Shown here piece after piece: positions 18,389-27,268 of a stretch of 64,000 bases of DNA. The number at the start of each line of letters is the position of its first letter. The first letter of the stretch is position 1. Made by a program: the position numbers and the translations under genes. The stretch comes from Janthinobacterium saanense (GTDB lineage: Bacteria > Pseudomonadota > Gammaproteobacteria > Burkholderiales > Burkholderiaceae_D). The notes below the pieces were generated by a model. It was given only the letters and a program-made list of their open reading frames with translations, had not been told where the DNA came from and ran no database searches. The DNA lies in the NCBI RefSeq assembly GCF_014200675.1, contig NZ_JACHCI010000014.1:113368-177367 (forward strand). The letters run 5' to 3'.

Positions 18389-19381
18389 ATGAAACGCAGA
18401 ACCCTGTTACAGCTGGCCGCCAGCGGCGCGGCCATCGCCGCCCTGCCCTCACTTGCTCGCGCCGCAGCACCAGCCACCGCGCCCTTAAAAGAACTGCGCC
18501 TGGACTATGCCTATTATTCGCCTGTCAGCCTGGTCTTGCGCCGTTTCGGCTGGCTGGAAGAAGCCTTCAAGCCTGAAGGCACCAGCATCAAGTGGGTCTT
18601 CAGCGCAGGCAGCAACCGTGCGCTGGAATACCTGAACGCCAACAGCATCGACATCGGTTCGAGCGCCGGCCTGGCCGCCCTGCTGGCGCGCGCCAACGGC
18701 AATCCTATCCGCGCGCCCTACATTTTTTCGCGTCCCGAGTGGACGGCGCTGGTGGTGCGCAAGGATAGCCCGATACGCAGCATCGCCGACTTGAAAGGCA
18801 AGAAGGTGGCCGCCACCAAGGGCACCGATCCGTATCTCTTCCTGCTGCGCGCATTGAAAACGGCGGGCCTGAAACGCAGCGATATCGAACACGTGAGCTT
18901 GCAGCATGCCGATGGCCGCGCCGCGCTGGAACAGGGCAAAGTCGATGCCTGGGCCGGCCTCGACCCGCATATGGCGGCCAGCGAACTGGAAGCGGGTTCG
19001 CGCCTGTTTTACCGCAACGTGGCCTTCAATACCTATGGCTTTTTAAATGTGCGTGAAGACTTCCTGGCCAGCCGCCCCGCCGAAACGGCCAAGGTAATCC
19101 AGGCTTACGAACGGGCGCGCGCCTGGGTGATTGCCAACCCGGCCGAGGCATCGAAAATCCTCGCCGAAGAAGCCAAGGTCAGCCTGCCGGTGGCGCTGCT
19201 GCAAGTCAAGCTGCGCAGTGATTTCAGCAATCCGCAGCCGTCCAGCGAACACGTGAAGGCGCTGCAGCTGGCCGCGCCCATCCTGGTCGAAGAAGCACTG
19301 GTCAAACCGGGCACGGACGTGAACCGCGCCATTACGGAACTGGTCGATACGCGCTTCGCCCGGCCCTATATCAAGGCATAG
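18389..19381 (+). CDS. Second sulfonate-type periplasmic binding protein
   Basis: A 330-residue SsuA-like protein. The signal sequence starts MKRRTLLQLAASGAA, with twin arginines that could suggest Tat export, and ends ARA. The core repeats the sulfonate-binder layout: VFSAGSNRALEYLNANSIDIGSSAG, IADLKGKKVAATKGTDPYLFLL, and GRAALEQGKVDAWAGLDPHMA. It is followed directly by its permease and ATPase, making a second SsuA-C-B type importer distinct from the 10-14 kb one. Confidence 0.88.
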   Translation: MKRRTLLQLAASGAAIAALPSLARAAAPATAPLKELRLDYAYYSPVSLVLRRFGWLEEAFKPEGTSIKWVFSAGSNRALEYLNANSIDIGSSAGLAALLARANGNPIRAPYIFSRPEWTALVVRKDSPIRSIADLKGKKVAATKGTDPYLFLLRALKTAGLKRSDIEHVSLQHADGRAALEQGKVDAWAGLDPHMAASELEAGSRLFYRNVAFNTYGFLNVREDFLASRPAETAKVIQAYERARAWVIANPAEASKILAEEAKVSLPVALLQVKLRSDFSNPQPSSEHVKALQLAAPILVEEALVKPGTDVNRAITELVDTRFARPYIKA

Positions 19382-19389
19382 GCTGCGCC

Positions 19390-20205
19390 ATGAACAAGCA
19401 GACGCTGGCCTTTGACAAGGCTTCCCCTTCCCCGTCAAACAGGCTGCGCCTGCCGCGCGCCGCCTGGGGTTTGCTTTTACCCCTGCTTGCCCTGCTGGCC
19501 GCCGAAGCGGGTGTGCGCAGCGGCGCCATCCCCGACAACCTGCTGCCCGCCCCCAGCGAGATCGCTGCCACCATCGCCGAGCTGGCGCGCCACGGCCTGG
19601 CCGGCCATGTGCTGGCCAGCACCGTGCGCGTGGCCATCGGCTTTGCGGGCGGCGCCCTGCTGGCCATCGTGCTCGGCGCGGCCGTCGGCTTGAACCGCAC
19701 GGCGGAAGCCTTGCTGGACCCGAGCTTCCAGGCGCTGCGCGCCATACCGTCGCTGGCCTGGGTGCCCTTGCTGCTGCTGTGGCTAGGCATCGATGAAGCG
19801 CCCAAACTGGTCTTGATCGGCATCGGCGCCTTTTTCCCCGTCTATATGGGCGTGGCCTCGGGCATCCGCGACGTGGACCGCAAGCTGATCGATGCGGCCC
19901 GGCTGTACCGTTTGAGCCGCTTTGCGCTGGCGCGCCGCGTGCTGCTGCCCGCTGCCTTGCCGGCGATTTTTACAGGCTTGCGCAATGGCTTGAGCCTGGC
20001 CTGGATGTTCATGGTGGCGGCCGAACTGATCGCCGCCAGCCAGGGCCTGGGCTACTTGCTCAGTGACGGCCGCGAAACCAGCCGCGCCGATATCGTGCTG
20101 GCCGCCATCGTGCTGCTGGCAATCCTGGGCAAGGCCAGCGACAGCCTGATGCGCCGCCTGGAAAACCGTTTGCTGGCATGGCGCGACAGCTATGCGCCAG
20201 TCTGA
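19390..20205 (+). CDS. Second sulfonate-type ABC transporter permease
   Basis: A 271-residue SsuC/TauC-like permease with about six membrane segments and the coupling loop RKLIDAARLYRLSRFALARRVLLPAALP. It starts eight bases after the binding-protein stop. The TauC-like substring FPVYMGVASGIRDVD supports the family. Substrate specificity within sulfonates cannot be decided. Confidence 0.9.
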   Translation: MNKQTLAFDKASPSPSNRLRLPRAAWGLLLPLLALLAAEAGVRSGAIPDNLLPAPSEIAATIAELARHGLAGHVLASTVRVAIGFAGGALLAIVLGAAVGLNRTAEALLDPSFQALRAIPSLAWVPLLLLWLGIDEAPKLVLIGIGAFFPVYMGVASGIRDVDRKLIDAARLYRLSRFALARRVLLPAALPAIFTGLRNGLSLAWMFMVAAELIAASQGLGYLLSDGRETSRADIVLAAIVLLAILGKASDSLMRRLENRLLAWRDSYAPV

Positions 20206-20211
20206 AAAAAT

Positions 20212-20946
20212 ATGACGACACTATTAGACATCAGCGTCCACGAAAAAAGCTACGGCACACGCCGCGTGCTGCACAATCTGCAGCTGCAACTGCGCCAGGG
20301 CGAGATCGTCAGCCTGATCGGCGCCAGCGGTTGCGGCAAGAGCAGCCTGCTATCCATCGTGGCGGGACTGGACGCCGACTTTCGCGGCAAGGTGCAGCTC
20401 GATGGCTTGCCGCTGGACGGCGTGCATGCCGATATCGGCTTGATCTTCCAGGAACCGCGCTTGTTCCCCTGGCTGACAGTGGCGCAAAATATCGCTTTTG
20501 GCCTGGGTGCGGGTGGCGAGCACGATCCGCGCGTGGCCGCGCTGCTGGAAGAAGTGGGCTTGCAGGGCCACGCCGCCAGCCTGCCCAAGCAGCTGTCGGG
20601 TGGCCAGGCGCAGCGGGCGGCGATTGCCCGTGGCCTGTTTGGCCAGCCCCGCATTTTGCTGCTCGATGAACCGTTTTCCGCCGTCGACGCGTTTACCCGC
20701 ATGAAGCTGCAAGACCTGCTGGCGGCCATCGCGGCCAGGCACGGCTTGACGGTGCTGCTGGTAACGCACGATATCGATGAAGCCCTGTACCTGAGTGACC
20801 GCATCGTCATGCTCGACACGCGTGCCGGCCCGCCGCGCGGCCATTACGACGTGAAGCAAGCCCGGCCACGCACACGGGCACCGGCGGCGCAGGCCGCATT
20901 GAAAGAGACCATCCTCGCCGAACTGCACGCAGCGCACGCGATTTAA
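20212..20946 (+). CDS. Second sulfonate-type ABC transporter ATP-binding protein
   Basis: A 244-residue ABC ATPase with Walker A GASGCGKSS, signature LSGGQAQR, Walker B ILLLDEPFSAVD and H-loop VTHDIDEA. The Q-loop reads IFQEPRLFPW, the standard sulfonate/taurine/nitrate ATPase form. It begins six bases after the permease stop and ends the plus-strand organosulfur operon. Confidence 0.9.
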   Translation: MTTLLDISVHEKSYGTRRVLHNLQLQLRQGEIVSLIGASGCGKSSLLSIVAGLDADFRGKVQLDGLPLDGVHADIGLIFQEPRLFPWLTVAQNIAFGLGAGGEHDPRVAALLEEVGLQGHAASLPKQLSGGQAQRAAIARGLFGQPRILLLDEPFSAVDAFTRMKLQDLLAAIAARHGLTVLLVTHDIDEALYLSDRIVMLDTRAGPPRGHYDVKQARPRTRAPAAQAALKETILAELHAAHAI

Positions 20947-21042
20947 CCTTCATCGGACTGCATCCGTGTTTGCAGGGGTGTTTGCATACGCGCGCGATCC
21001 ATGTCAGCATACGCCACCCCGGCACACCTGATAAGGATAGCA

Positions 21043-21927
21043 ATGCCCTTCACACTGACACGCGCCCTGACTCTGGCTGCCCTGCTGCCCACACTGTTGG
21101 CCAGCTCTGCGGCATTTGCCCAAACGCCCGATGCAGCGACCCTGAATGCGGACCAGGCGCCGTTTCGCATCTATGCCAATACCTATTATGTGGGCGTCAA
21201 GGGTGTCAGTTCAGTGCTGGTCACGTCGCCGGAAGGCCATGTGCTGATCGACGGTGGCTTGCCCGAGTCGGCGGCCAAGATCATCGCCAATATCGCCACC
21301 CTGGGATTCCGTATCGAAGACGTCAAGATGATACTCAACTCGCACGGCCACTACGATCAGGCGGGCGGCCTGGCCGAACTGCAGCAGCGCAGCGATGCGC
21401 TGGTCGTGGCCAGTCCGTCTTCCGCACTGGACCTGGCGGCAGGCGAAGTGGGACCGGATGATCCGCAATACAAGGCGCAGCCCAACTATCCAGCCGTGAC
21501 CGACATGCGACTGGCGCGCGACGGCAACCATTTTTATGTTGGCCCGATCAAACTGACGGCCCACACCACGCCCGGCCACACGCCCGGCGGCTTGAGCTGG
21601 ACCTGGCAATCGTGCGAGGGCAAGCGCTGCCTGAACATGGTGTATGCCGACGACCTCGATCCGGTGTCGCGGCCCGGCTTCAAGTTCAGCGCCAGCAGCG
21701 AATATCCGAATGCGCTCGACGATTTCCAGCACAGCTTTGACACGCTGGAACACCTGCCCTGCGACGTGCTCATTTCCGCCCGTCCGGAAGCGTCGAAACT
21801 GTGGCAAAGGCTGGAGCAGAGCGTAACAAAAGGCAGCGCGGCCTTCATCGACCCGCAAGCCTGCCACGCTTATGTGGCCGAGGCGCGCAGCGCGCTGGAG
21901 ACGCGTTTGCACAGCGAAAAGGAATAA
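21043..21927 (+). CDS. Subclass B3 metallo-beta-lactamase homologue with altered second zinc site
   Basis: A 294-residue protein with a signal peptide ending AFAQ and the MBL fold. The B3 pattern is clear, resembling THIN-B-type enzymes: VLVTSPEGHVLIDGGLPESA, the zinc motif at 101-106 (His-Gly-His-Tyr-Asp-Gln), and HTTPGHTPGG (His179). Two standard Zn2 ligands are changed: position 121 in standard numbering is Gln106 instead of His, and position 263 is Arg247 (in ISARPEAS) instead of His. The Zn1 ligands His101, His103, His179 and Asp105 remain. The protein may bind one zinc and have altered hydrolase activity. The start at 21043 follows AAGGATAGCA. Its place among sulfur genes seems incidental. 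Confidence 0.85.
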   Translation: MPFTLTRALTLAALLPTLLASSAAFAQTPDAATLNADQAPFRIYANTYYVGVKGVSSVLVTSPEGHVLIDGGLPESAAKIIANIATLGFRIEDVKMILNSHGHYDQAGGLAELQQRSDALVVASPSSALDLAAGEVGPDDPQYKAQPNYPAVTDMRLARDGNHFYVGPIKLTAHTTPGHTPGGLSWTWQSCEGKRCLNMVYADDLDPVSRPGFKFSASSEYPNALDDFQHSFDTLEHLPCDVLISARPEASKLWQRLEQSVTKGSAAFIDPQACHAYVAEARSALETRLHSEKE

Positions 21928-22007
21928 AGCGTCAACCGTGCGCGCCTGCAAGGCGCCGGTCTGCTAGTCTGCGGTGTGACCACTTTGCCATCCTCAGGAG
22001 TTTTCGC

Positions 22008-22484
22008 ATGTTGACCTTCTCCCGCCTGATACCACTCGGCTTTGTAGTATTGATCGCCGGCTGCGCGCAAACCGCACCGGCCACCAGCACCACAGGCAGC
22101 AGCCCGATTGCGGCAACCGCGCCGGCCCAGCCACCGCTGCCTCTGGTGGGCACCCAATGGAAACTGAAGGAACTGGCTGGCCAGACCATCACGCGCACGC
22201 CGCCACAGCAGCACGACATCACCCTGCTGCTGGACAACGGCCGTGTCAGCGGCAATAGCGGCTGCAACCGGATGATGGGCGCTTACGGCACGAATGGCAG
22301 CAGTACGCTGACGTTCTCGCAATTAGCCGGCACCATGATGGCTTGCCAGCCGGCCGACATGGAACTGGAACAGCAGGTGCTCAAGCGATTGTCCACCGTC
22401 AACGGCTACCGCTACGACGGCCAGGACTTGCTGCTGACCAGTGACGGCGTGGCTATCGCCCGCTATCAAGCAGCGGACAAATAA
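22008..22484 (+). CDS. META-domain lipoprotein (HslJ-like)
   Basis: A 158-residue lipoprotein with lipobox LIAGC and an N-terminal low-complexity Ala/Thr/Pro linker. The META domain core is visible: LVGTQWKLKELAG, LLLDNGRVSGNSGCNRMMGAY, and TMMACQPADMELEQQVLKRLS. HslJ proteins are linked to heat and novobiocin tolerance, but their biochemical role is unknown. It ends 15 bases before the convergent serine acetyltransferase gene. Confidence 0.88.
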   Translation: MLTFSRLIPLGFVVLIAGCAQTAPATSTTGSSPIAATAPAQPPLPLVGTQWKLKELAGQTITRTPPQQHDITLLLDNGRVSGNSGCNRMMGAYGTNGSSTLTFSQLAGTMMACQPADMELEQQVLKRLSTVNGYRYDGQDLLLTSDGVAIARYQAADK

Positions 22485-22499
22485 GCCTCCTCCCCCCTG

Positions 22500-23438
22500 C
22501 TAATCACTGCGTGTCTGCGCCTGCGATACGTTGCTGCCGGCTGGCACGCTGTGTGTCAGCCACACATTCCCCCCGACTGTCGATCCTGCGCCGATGATGA
22601 TGCGCCCCAGCACGGTCGCACCCGCGTAGATCACCACGTCGTCTTCAACGATCGGGTGGCGCGGCGTGCCCTTGATCAGGGCGCCCGTATCGTCGGCCGG
22701 AAAACGCTTGGCGCCCAGGGTCACGGCCTGGTACAGGCGCACGCGCTGGCCGATGATGGCTGTCTCGCCGATCACCACCCCGGTTCCATGGTCGATAAAG
22801 AAACTGGCGCCTATCTGTGCGCCGGGGTGGATATCGATGCCCGTCAGGGTATGTGCGATATCGGCGATCAGGCGCGCCAGAAATGGTGAACCCAGCACAT
22901 GGAGCTGGTGCGCCAGGCGGTGGTACAAAATGGCGATGGTGCCCGGATAGCACAGCATGATTTCAGCCACCGAGGTGGCCGCCGGGTCGCCCGCATAGGC
23001 AGCCTGCACGTCGGACACCAGCAGCGCGCGTATCGCGGGCAGGCTGGCGGCAAATGCCCGCGTAATGTCGCGCGCCTGCTGCGCCAGGACCGCATCTTCA
23101 TTTTTCGCATCGGCTTCATCATCGACCCGCACGGAAAACAGCAGCCCGCGCCGCACTTGCTCGCTCAAGCGGTTCAGGGTGGTGTTGAGGGTATCGCCGA
23201 CAAAATAATCGATGCTTTCATCGGTCAGGTTGGGCCGCCCGTAATGCGTGGGAAACAGCGCCGCCGACAGGCCGTTGACGATGGTCGTCAAGGCCTCGCG
23301 AGACGGCAGCTCGCGCACCCGTCCATTGTGGCGGATCTTGTGCTTTTCTTCGCGCGAAACGCGCAGCGCCTGTATCACGGGCTCCAGATTCCATTGTGCC
23401 GATTCGTCGGCGGGCGCCAAGGGGTAGCTGCTAGTCAT
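22500..23438 (-). CDS. epsC: Serine O-acetyltransferase (EpsC/CysE type)
   Basis: A 312-residue enzyme that would acetylate L-serine with acetyl-CoA, the first step of cysteine synthesis. It has the N-terminal helical domain and a C-terminal left-handed beta-helix with hexapeptide repeats. The catalytic block is GIDIHPGAQIGASFFIDHGTGVVIGETAIIG. The length fits the long EpsC class rather than the 270-residue CysE. The start at 23438 is chosen because the upstream 19 residues lack any domain features. A strong inverted repeat lies upstream. The gene supplies the acceptor for the sulfide or sulfite scavenged by the neighbouring systems. Confidence 0.92.
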   Translation of the reverse strand: MTSSYPLAPADESAQWNLEPVIQALRVSREEKHKIRHNGRVRELPSREALTTIVNGLSAALFPTHYGRPNLTDESIDYFVGDTLNTTLNRLSEQVRRGLLFSVRVDDEADAKNEDAVLAQQARDITRAFAASLPAIRALLVSDVQAAYAGDPAATSVAEIMLCYPGTIAILYHRLAHQLHVLGSPFLARLIADIAHTLTGIDIHPGAQIGASFFIDHGTGVVIGETAIIGQRVRLYQAVTLGAKRFPADDTGALIKGTPRHPIVEDDVVIYAGATVLGRIIIGAGSTVGGNVWLTHSVPAGSNVSQAQTRSD

Positions 23439-23525
23439 GCTTTGTCTATCCAGAAAAACGGCGCGCACGCCGGGTCGCCCCAGCTTAGCCGCCAACCAGC
23501 AAAAATCTAAGGAAGATTTCTACTC

Positions 23526-23552
23526 CTGCATATGCGAAAAATGCATATGCAG
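23526..23552. promoter_or_regulatory. Palindromic operator upstream of epsC
   Basis: A perfect inverted repeat CTGCATATGC (23526-23535), spacer GAAAAAT, GCATATGCAG (23543-23552) lies 87 bases before the epsC start and about 90 before the divergent transporter gene. The ten-base arm also occurs between ssuE and the SfnB-like gene. Confidence 0.55.
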
Positions 23553-23641
23553 CCTTGCCACCTTGCCATCAAGTTTCGCGACGCCTCACCGAGTTATGGG
23601 GACTCGCGTAAAATGATGGCCTAACGAAAACATATTTCAAC

Positions 23642-24829
23642 ATGACTAAATTATTAACATGGATTTTGGCGGGCCTGGCGATGGTCGGACCGCTTGCAAT
23701 TGATACCTATCTGCCGTCTTTCCCCGCCATCGTGCACGATTTCAATGCCAGCCCCCTGCTGGTGCAGCAAACCCTGAGCTTTTTCCTGTTCACGTTTGCC
23801 TTCATGATGCTGTTTTATGGCACCGTTTCCGACTCCTTCGGCCGCCGTCCCGTCATTCTCGTGTCGCTGGTGCTGTATGTGATCGCCTCCGTGGGCGCCG
23901 CACTATCACCATCGCTGGGCTGGCTGCTGGCCTGGCGCGTGCTGCAGGGCCTGTCGGCCGGCGCCGGCTCGGTGATCGGGCGCGCCATCGTACAAGACCG
24001 CTATTCGGGCGCCGAAGCGCAAAAAATCCTCTCGCATATCATGATGGTATTCGCGCTGGCGCCGGCCATTGCCCCGGTGCTGGGTGGCTGGCTGCAGGTG
24101 TCGCTGGGCTGGCGCTGGATCTTCTGGTTCCTGACCGCTTTCGGCGCGCTGATGTTTGTCGTCGTGTACCGCGCCCTGCCGGAAAGCCTGCCGAAAGAGC
24201 AGCGCCACGCCTTCCACGCGGGCAGCATCGCCGTCAATTACTGGAAAGTGCTGTGCCACCGCCAGTTTTTGCTGCTCTCGACAGCCATAGGCGCAGCCTT
24301 TGGCGGCTTCGCGCTATACATCGGTTCGGCCGCCTACTTCATCATCGATATCCTGCACTTGCCGGAAACGGCGTTTGCCTGGCTGTTCATTCCATTAATT
24401 AGCGGCATGGTGTTCGGCTCGGCCCTGTCGGCCCGCATCGCGCAACAGTACAGCCAGCGCCAGCTGATCTGGGCCGGCTTCGTGCTGATGCTGGTGGCCG
24501 CTCTGGCCAATATCGGCTACAACTATTTCTTTGCCGCCGAAGTGCCATGGGCCGTGCTGCCGCTGTTCTTCTATTCGTTCGCGCTGTCGATCGCCATGCC
24601 GCCAATGACCTTGATGGCCCTGAACCACTTCCCCAACAACAGCGGCCTGGCGTCATCGATGCAATCGTTCATACAGATGCTGCTGTTTGCCCTCGTTTCA
24701 GGACTGGTGGCGCCGCTGCTGTTCGACAGCGCCCTGAACCTGGCGTATGGCGTGATGGGTGGGCTGGTGGTGAGCCTGCTGTGCTGGGTGCTGGCGCAAA
24801 CCGGCACAACATCGACCAAGAACGCCTGA
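23642..24829 (+). CDS. Bcr/CflA-family MFS drug-resistance transporter
   Basis: A 395-residue major facilitator with 12 predicted membrane segments. Bcr/CflA family marks: MVGPLAIDTYLPSFPAI in helix 1, the loop 2-3 motif GTVSDSFGRRPVI, and RVLQGLSAGAGSVIGRAIVQDRYSG, the characteristic motif C region. Such proteins export bicyclomycin, sulfonamides, or cysteine in some members; the last would suit the cysteine-synthesis neighbour, but this is inference. It is divergent from epsC. Confidence 0.9.
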   Translation: MTKLLTWILAGLAMVGPLAIDTYLPSFPAIVHDFNASPLLVQQTLSFFLFTFAFMMLFYGTVSDSFGRRPVILVSLVLYVIASVGAALSPSLGWLLAWRVLQGLSAGAGSVIGRAIVQDRYSGAEAQKILSHIMMVFALAPAIAPVLGGWLQVSLGWRWIFWFLTAFGALMFVVVYRALPESLPKEQRHAFHAGSIAVNYWKVLCHRQFLLLSTAIGAAFGGFALYIGSAAYFIIDILHLPETAFAWLFIPLISGMVFGSALSARIAQQYSQRQLIWAGFVLMLVAALANIGYNYFFAAEVPWAVLPLFFYSFALSIAMPPMTLMALNHFPNNSGLASSMQSFIQMLLFALVSGLVAPLLFDSALNLAYGVMGGLVVSLLCWVLAQTGTTSTKNA

Positions 24830-24850
24830 AAAAAGAGCGCCTGAAAAATA

Positions 24851-25201
24851 TCAGGGCCAGGGCGCAGGCGTCACATCCAGATACTGCGCCCCGCCCTCTT
24901 CCGGCTGCGGTTCGGCTGCATCCTGTTTTTCAGGCTGGTTCAAGGAACCTGCCGGCGAGCGCAAACTGAGAATTTCCTTGCGCGCTTCGACAAAATCGGC
25001 TGAACTCAGGGGATTCTTCTGGTCGGGCCAATGGCTGACGGCCCATTCCTGCAAGCCCTCGAAACGCCGCCACAGTTCCGCGACAAAGGCCCGGCGCGCT
25101 TCTTCCCGGACTTCTTCCAGTTGCGCCGGTGTCTTCGACACGCCGTCGCCCACAGAGTCATTCAAAGACTCACTCACAGATTCATTCACATTCGCTGGCA
25201 T
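24851..25201 (-). CDS. Hypothetical protein, 116 residues
   Basis: A small soluble protein with no recognised domain. It has an acidic Ser/Val-rich N-terminus, a charged helical core (about 27-85, including EEARRAFVAELWRRFEGLQEW) and a Pro/Glu-rich tail. The ATG is preceded by CAGGAGCGGCC, a good ribosome site, which supports that it is real. No signal peptide or membrane segment is seen. It is convergent with the MFS gene. No function is proposed. Confidence 0.65.
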   Translation of the reverse strand: MPANVNESVSESLNDSVGDGVSKTPAQLEEVREEARRAFVAELWRRFEGLQEWAVSHWPDQKNPLSSADFVEARKEILSLRSPAGSLNQPEKQDAAEPQPEEGGAQYLDVTPAPWP

Positions 25202-25279
25202 GGCCGCTCCTGGCTGATGGTGTGTACGCCATGGTAAGCCAGAAACGAAAAACCTTCCGTACGGGAGCGAACGTCCAGC

Positions 25280-25720
25280 TTATTCGGGCATCTTGCGGAA
25301 ACCTACGGCGAGGCGGTTCCAGGTATTGATGCTGCCGATGACCAAGGTCACGTTGACCATTTCCGCCGGCGACAATTCAGCCTCCAGCGCCGCGTAGTCT
25401 TCGTCGGCGGCATGGTTTTCCGATAGCAGGGTCAACGCTTCCGTCCAGGCCAGCACGGCGCGTTCACGCGGGGTAAAAAATGGCGTTTCGCGCCAGACGG
25501 AGACGGCGTACAGGCGGCGCTCCGTTTCGCCCGCCTTGCGCGCATCGCTGGTATGCATGTCCACGCAATAGGCGCAGCCATTGATTTGCGAAGCGCGCAA
25601 GCGTATCAGTTCGAGCAGCGAGTGCTCCAGGCCCAGTTTGGCAATCGCCGCTTCCAGCGCGTACATGGCCTTGACGGCGTCAGGCGAGGCGGAGGTGAAG
25701 TCGAGTCGTTGCTGTGTCAT
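25280..25720 (-). CDS. Carboxymuconolactone decarboxylase/AhpD-family protein
   Basis: A 146-residue protein with the AhpD-like redox motif Cys49-Ala-Tyr-Cys52 followed by VDMH (His56), the pattern of peroxidase-type CMD proteins. The helical bundle layout and TEALTLLSENHAADEDYAAL block fit the alkylhydroperoxidase branch. The start follows AAGGAATGCATC. It is divergent from the MocR regulator, a common pairing that suggests it is that regulator's target. Confidence 0.88.
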   Translation of the reverse strand: MTQQRLDFTSASPDAVKAMYALEAAIAKLGLEHSLLELIRLRASQINGCAYCVDMHTSDARKAGETERRLYAVSVWRETPFFTPRERAVLAWTEALTLLSENHAADEDYAALEAELSPAEMVNVTLVIGSINTWNRLAVGFRKMPE

Positions 25721-25825
25721 GATGCATTCCTTGATAAAAGTAAAGATGCCTTATTGTAGGAGTGCAGCAGCGTTGCACGGCAGGCCAATCCGGCCGAAAA
25801 AAAGCAGACCAACAGCAGGCCATTC

Positions 25826-27268
25826 ATGGAATTACATATCATTATCGACGGCACGCGCGACCTGGGCGGCCAGCTCTACCGACAGCTCAGCGAAGCGATC
25901 CGCAGCGGACGCCTGGCCGATGGCCAGCAATTGCCGCCCACGCGCCTGCTGGCCAGCCAGCTGGGGCTGTCGCGCAAGACGGTGTCTGACGTGTATGACA
26001 AGCTGGGCTACGAACAATTGCTGGTCGGGAAAGTGGGCGTGGGCAGCTTCGTGCAAACGCCGCACGCCAGACCGCAGCGCCGCCATGCCAGCACGCAACT
26101 GGCCAGCGCCGGGCGGATTGCACGCTGGGAAGCCACACCCGTACCGCTGCGCCACTCGGCGCAGGAAGCGCCAGCCCGCTACGCTTTCATCGGCGGGCGG
26201 ACCACGCCATCGCACTTTCCACAGGATGAGTGGCGCGCCTGCGTGCAGCACGCCGTGCGCCAGGATGTGCAGGCGCGCGGCCGCTATGGTCCCGTGGAAG
26301 GCTTGCCCGCCTTGCGCACGGCCATTGCCGGCCATGCCGCTTTCAGCCGGGGCATCCATTGCACGCCTGAACAAATCCTGGTGTGTAGCGGCGCGCAACA
26401 AGCGCTGAGCCTGCTGGCGCAAACCCTGCTCGAGGCGGGCGATACGGTCGTGGTGGAAGAGCCTGGCTACCCGGTGGCGCGCCAGGTGTTCGCCGCCCAG
26501 GGCGCGCGCGTGGTGGGCGTGGCAGTGGATGAGGATGGCATCATCGTCGAACAGATACCCGACGGCACGCGGCTGATTTATGTGACGCCAGCGCATCAGT
26601 TCCCACTCGGCATGCCGATGAGCATGGCGCGCCGGCATGCCCTGCTGGAACGCGCGCGTTATCTGGGCGCCATCATTATCGAAGACGATTACGACAGCGC
26701 CTTCCGCTATGAAGGCCGGCCCACGGATTCGCTGCAGAGCATGGACCGCTATGGGCTGGTGGCGCACGTGGGCAGCTTTTCCAAGATCATGCTGCCGGAA
26801 TTGCGTCTGGGTTATGTGGTGCTGCCGCTGGCCATCGTGCAAGCCGTGCAGACGGCAAAATACCTGAACGATAGCCACACGGCCAGCCTGGGACAGCATG
26901 CGCTGGCCAAATTCATCCAGGATGGTCATTTGCTGCGCCATATACGCCGCTGCCACGATATTTATGCCGGGCGCCGCGAACGGCTGCAGCACTGGTTTGA
27001 CGGCGCCTTGTCACCATGGTTCCGCCTGGTGCCAGCCAGCGCCGGTTTCCACGTGGCCGCCCTGGCCCAGGCGCCGCTCGATATTGCCGAACTGCTGCGC
27101 CGGGCACGGCTGGCCGACATCAGCCTGTATGCGCTATCCGGCTTTTATCACGGCCCGGCCCGCCACGAAGGCCTGTTCCTCGGTTATGGCGCCATCGACA
27201 AGCTCGACATCGACACGGCGCTGGCCATCGTCCACACTATCTTGCAGGAGATGGCGCCGCTACGCTGA
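25826..27268 (+). CDS. MocR/PdxR-type regulator (GntR HTH fused to aminotransferase-like domain)
   Basis: A 480-residue PLP-dependent regulator. The N-terminal winged HTH is GntR-like (LPPTRLLASQLGLSRKTVSDVYDKLGYE, about 35-65). The C-terminal class I aminotransferase-like domain holds the CSGAQQALSLLAQTLLEAGD and EDDYDSAFRYEG blocks, and the PLP lysine in GSFSKIMLPELRLGY. MocR proteins sense PLP or amino-compound ligands. Divergent orientation to the CMD gene suggests control of that gene. Its 3' end overlaps convergent trxC by nine bases. Confidence 0.9.
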   Translation: MELHIIIDGTRDLGGQLYRQLSEAIRSGRLADGQQLPPTRLLASQLGLSRKTVSDVYDKLGYEQLLVGKVGVGSFVQTPHARPQRRHASTQLASAGRIARWEATPVPLRHSAQEAPARYAFIGGRTTPSHFPQDEWRACVQHAVRQDVQARGRYGPVEGLPALRTAIAGHAAFSRGIHCTPEQILVCSGAQQALSLLAQTLLEAGDTVVVEEPGYPVARQVFAAQGARVVGVAVDEDGIIVEQIPDGTRLIYVTPAHQFPLGMPMSMARRHALLERARYLGAIIIEDDYDSAFRYEGRPTDSLQSMDRYGLVAHVGSFSKIMLPELRLGYVVLPLAIVQAVQTAKYLNDSHTASLGQHALAKFIQDGHLLRHIRRCHDIYAGRRERLQHWFDGALSPWFRLVPASAGFHVAALAQAPLDIAELLRRARLADISLYALSGFYHGPARHEGLFLGYGAIDKLDIDTALAIVHTILQEMAPLR

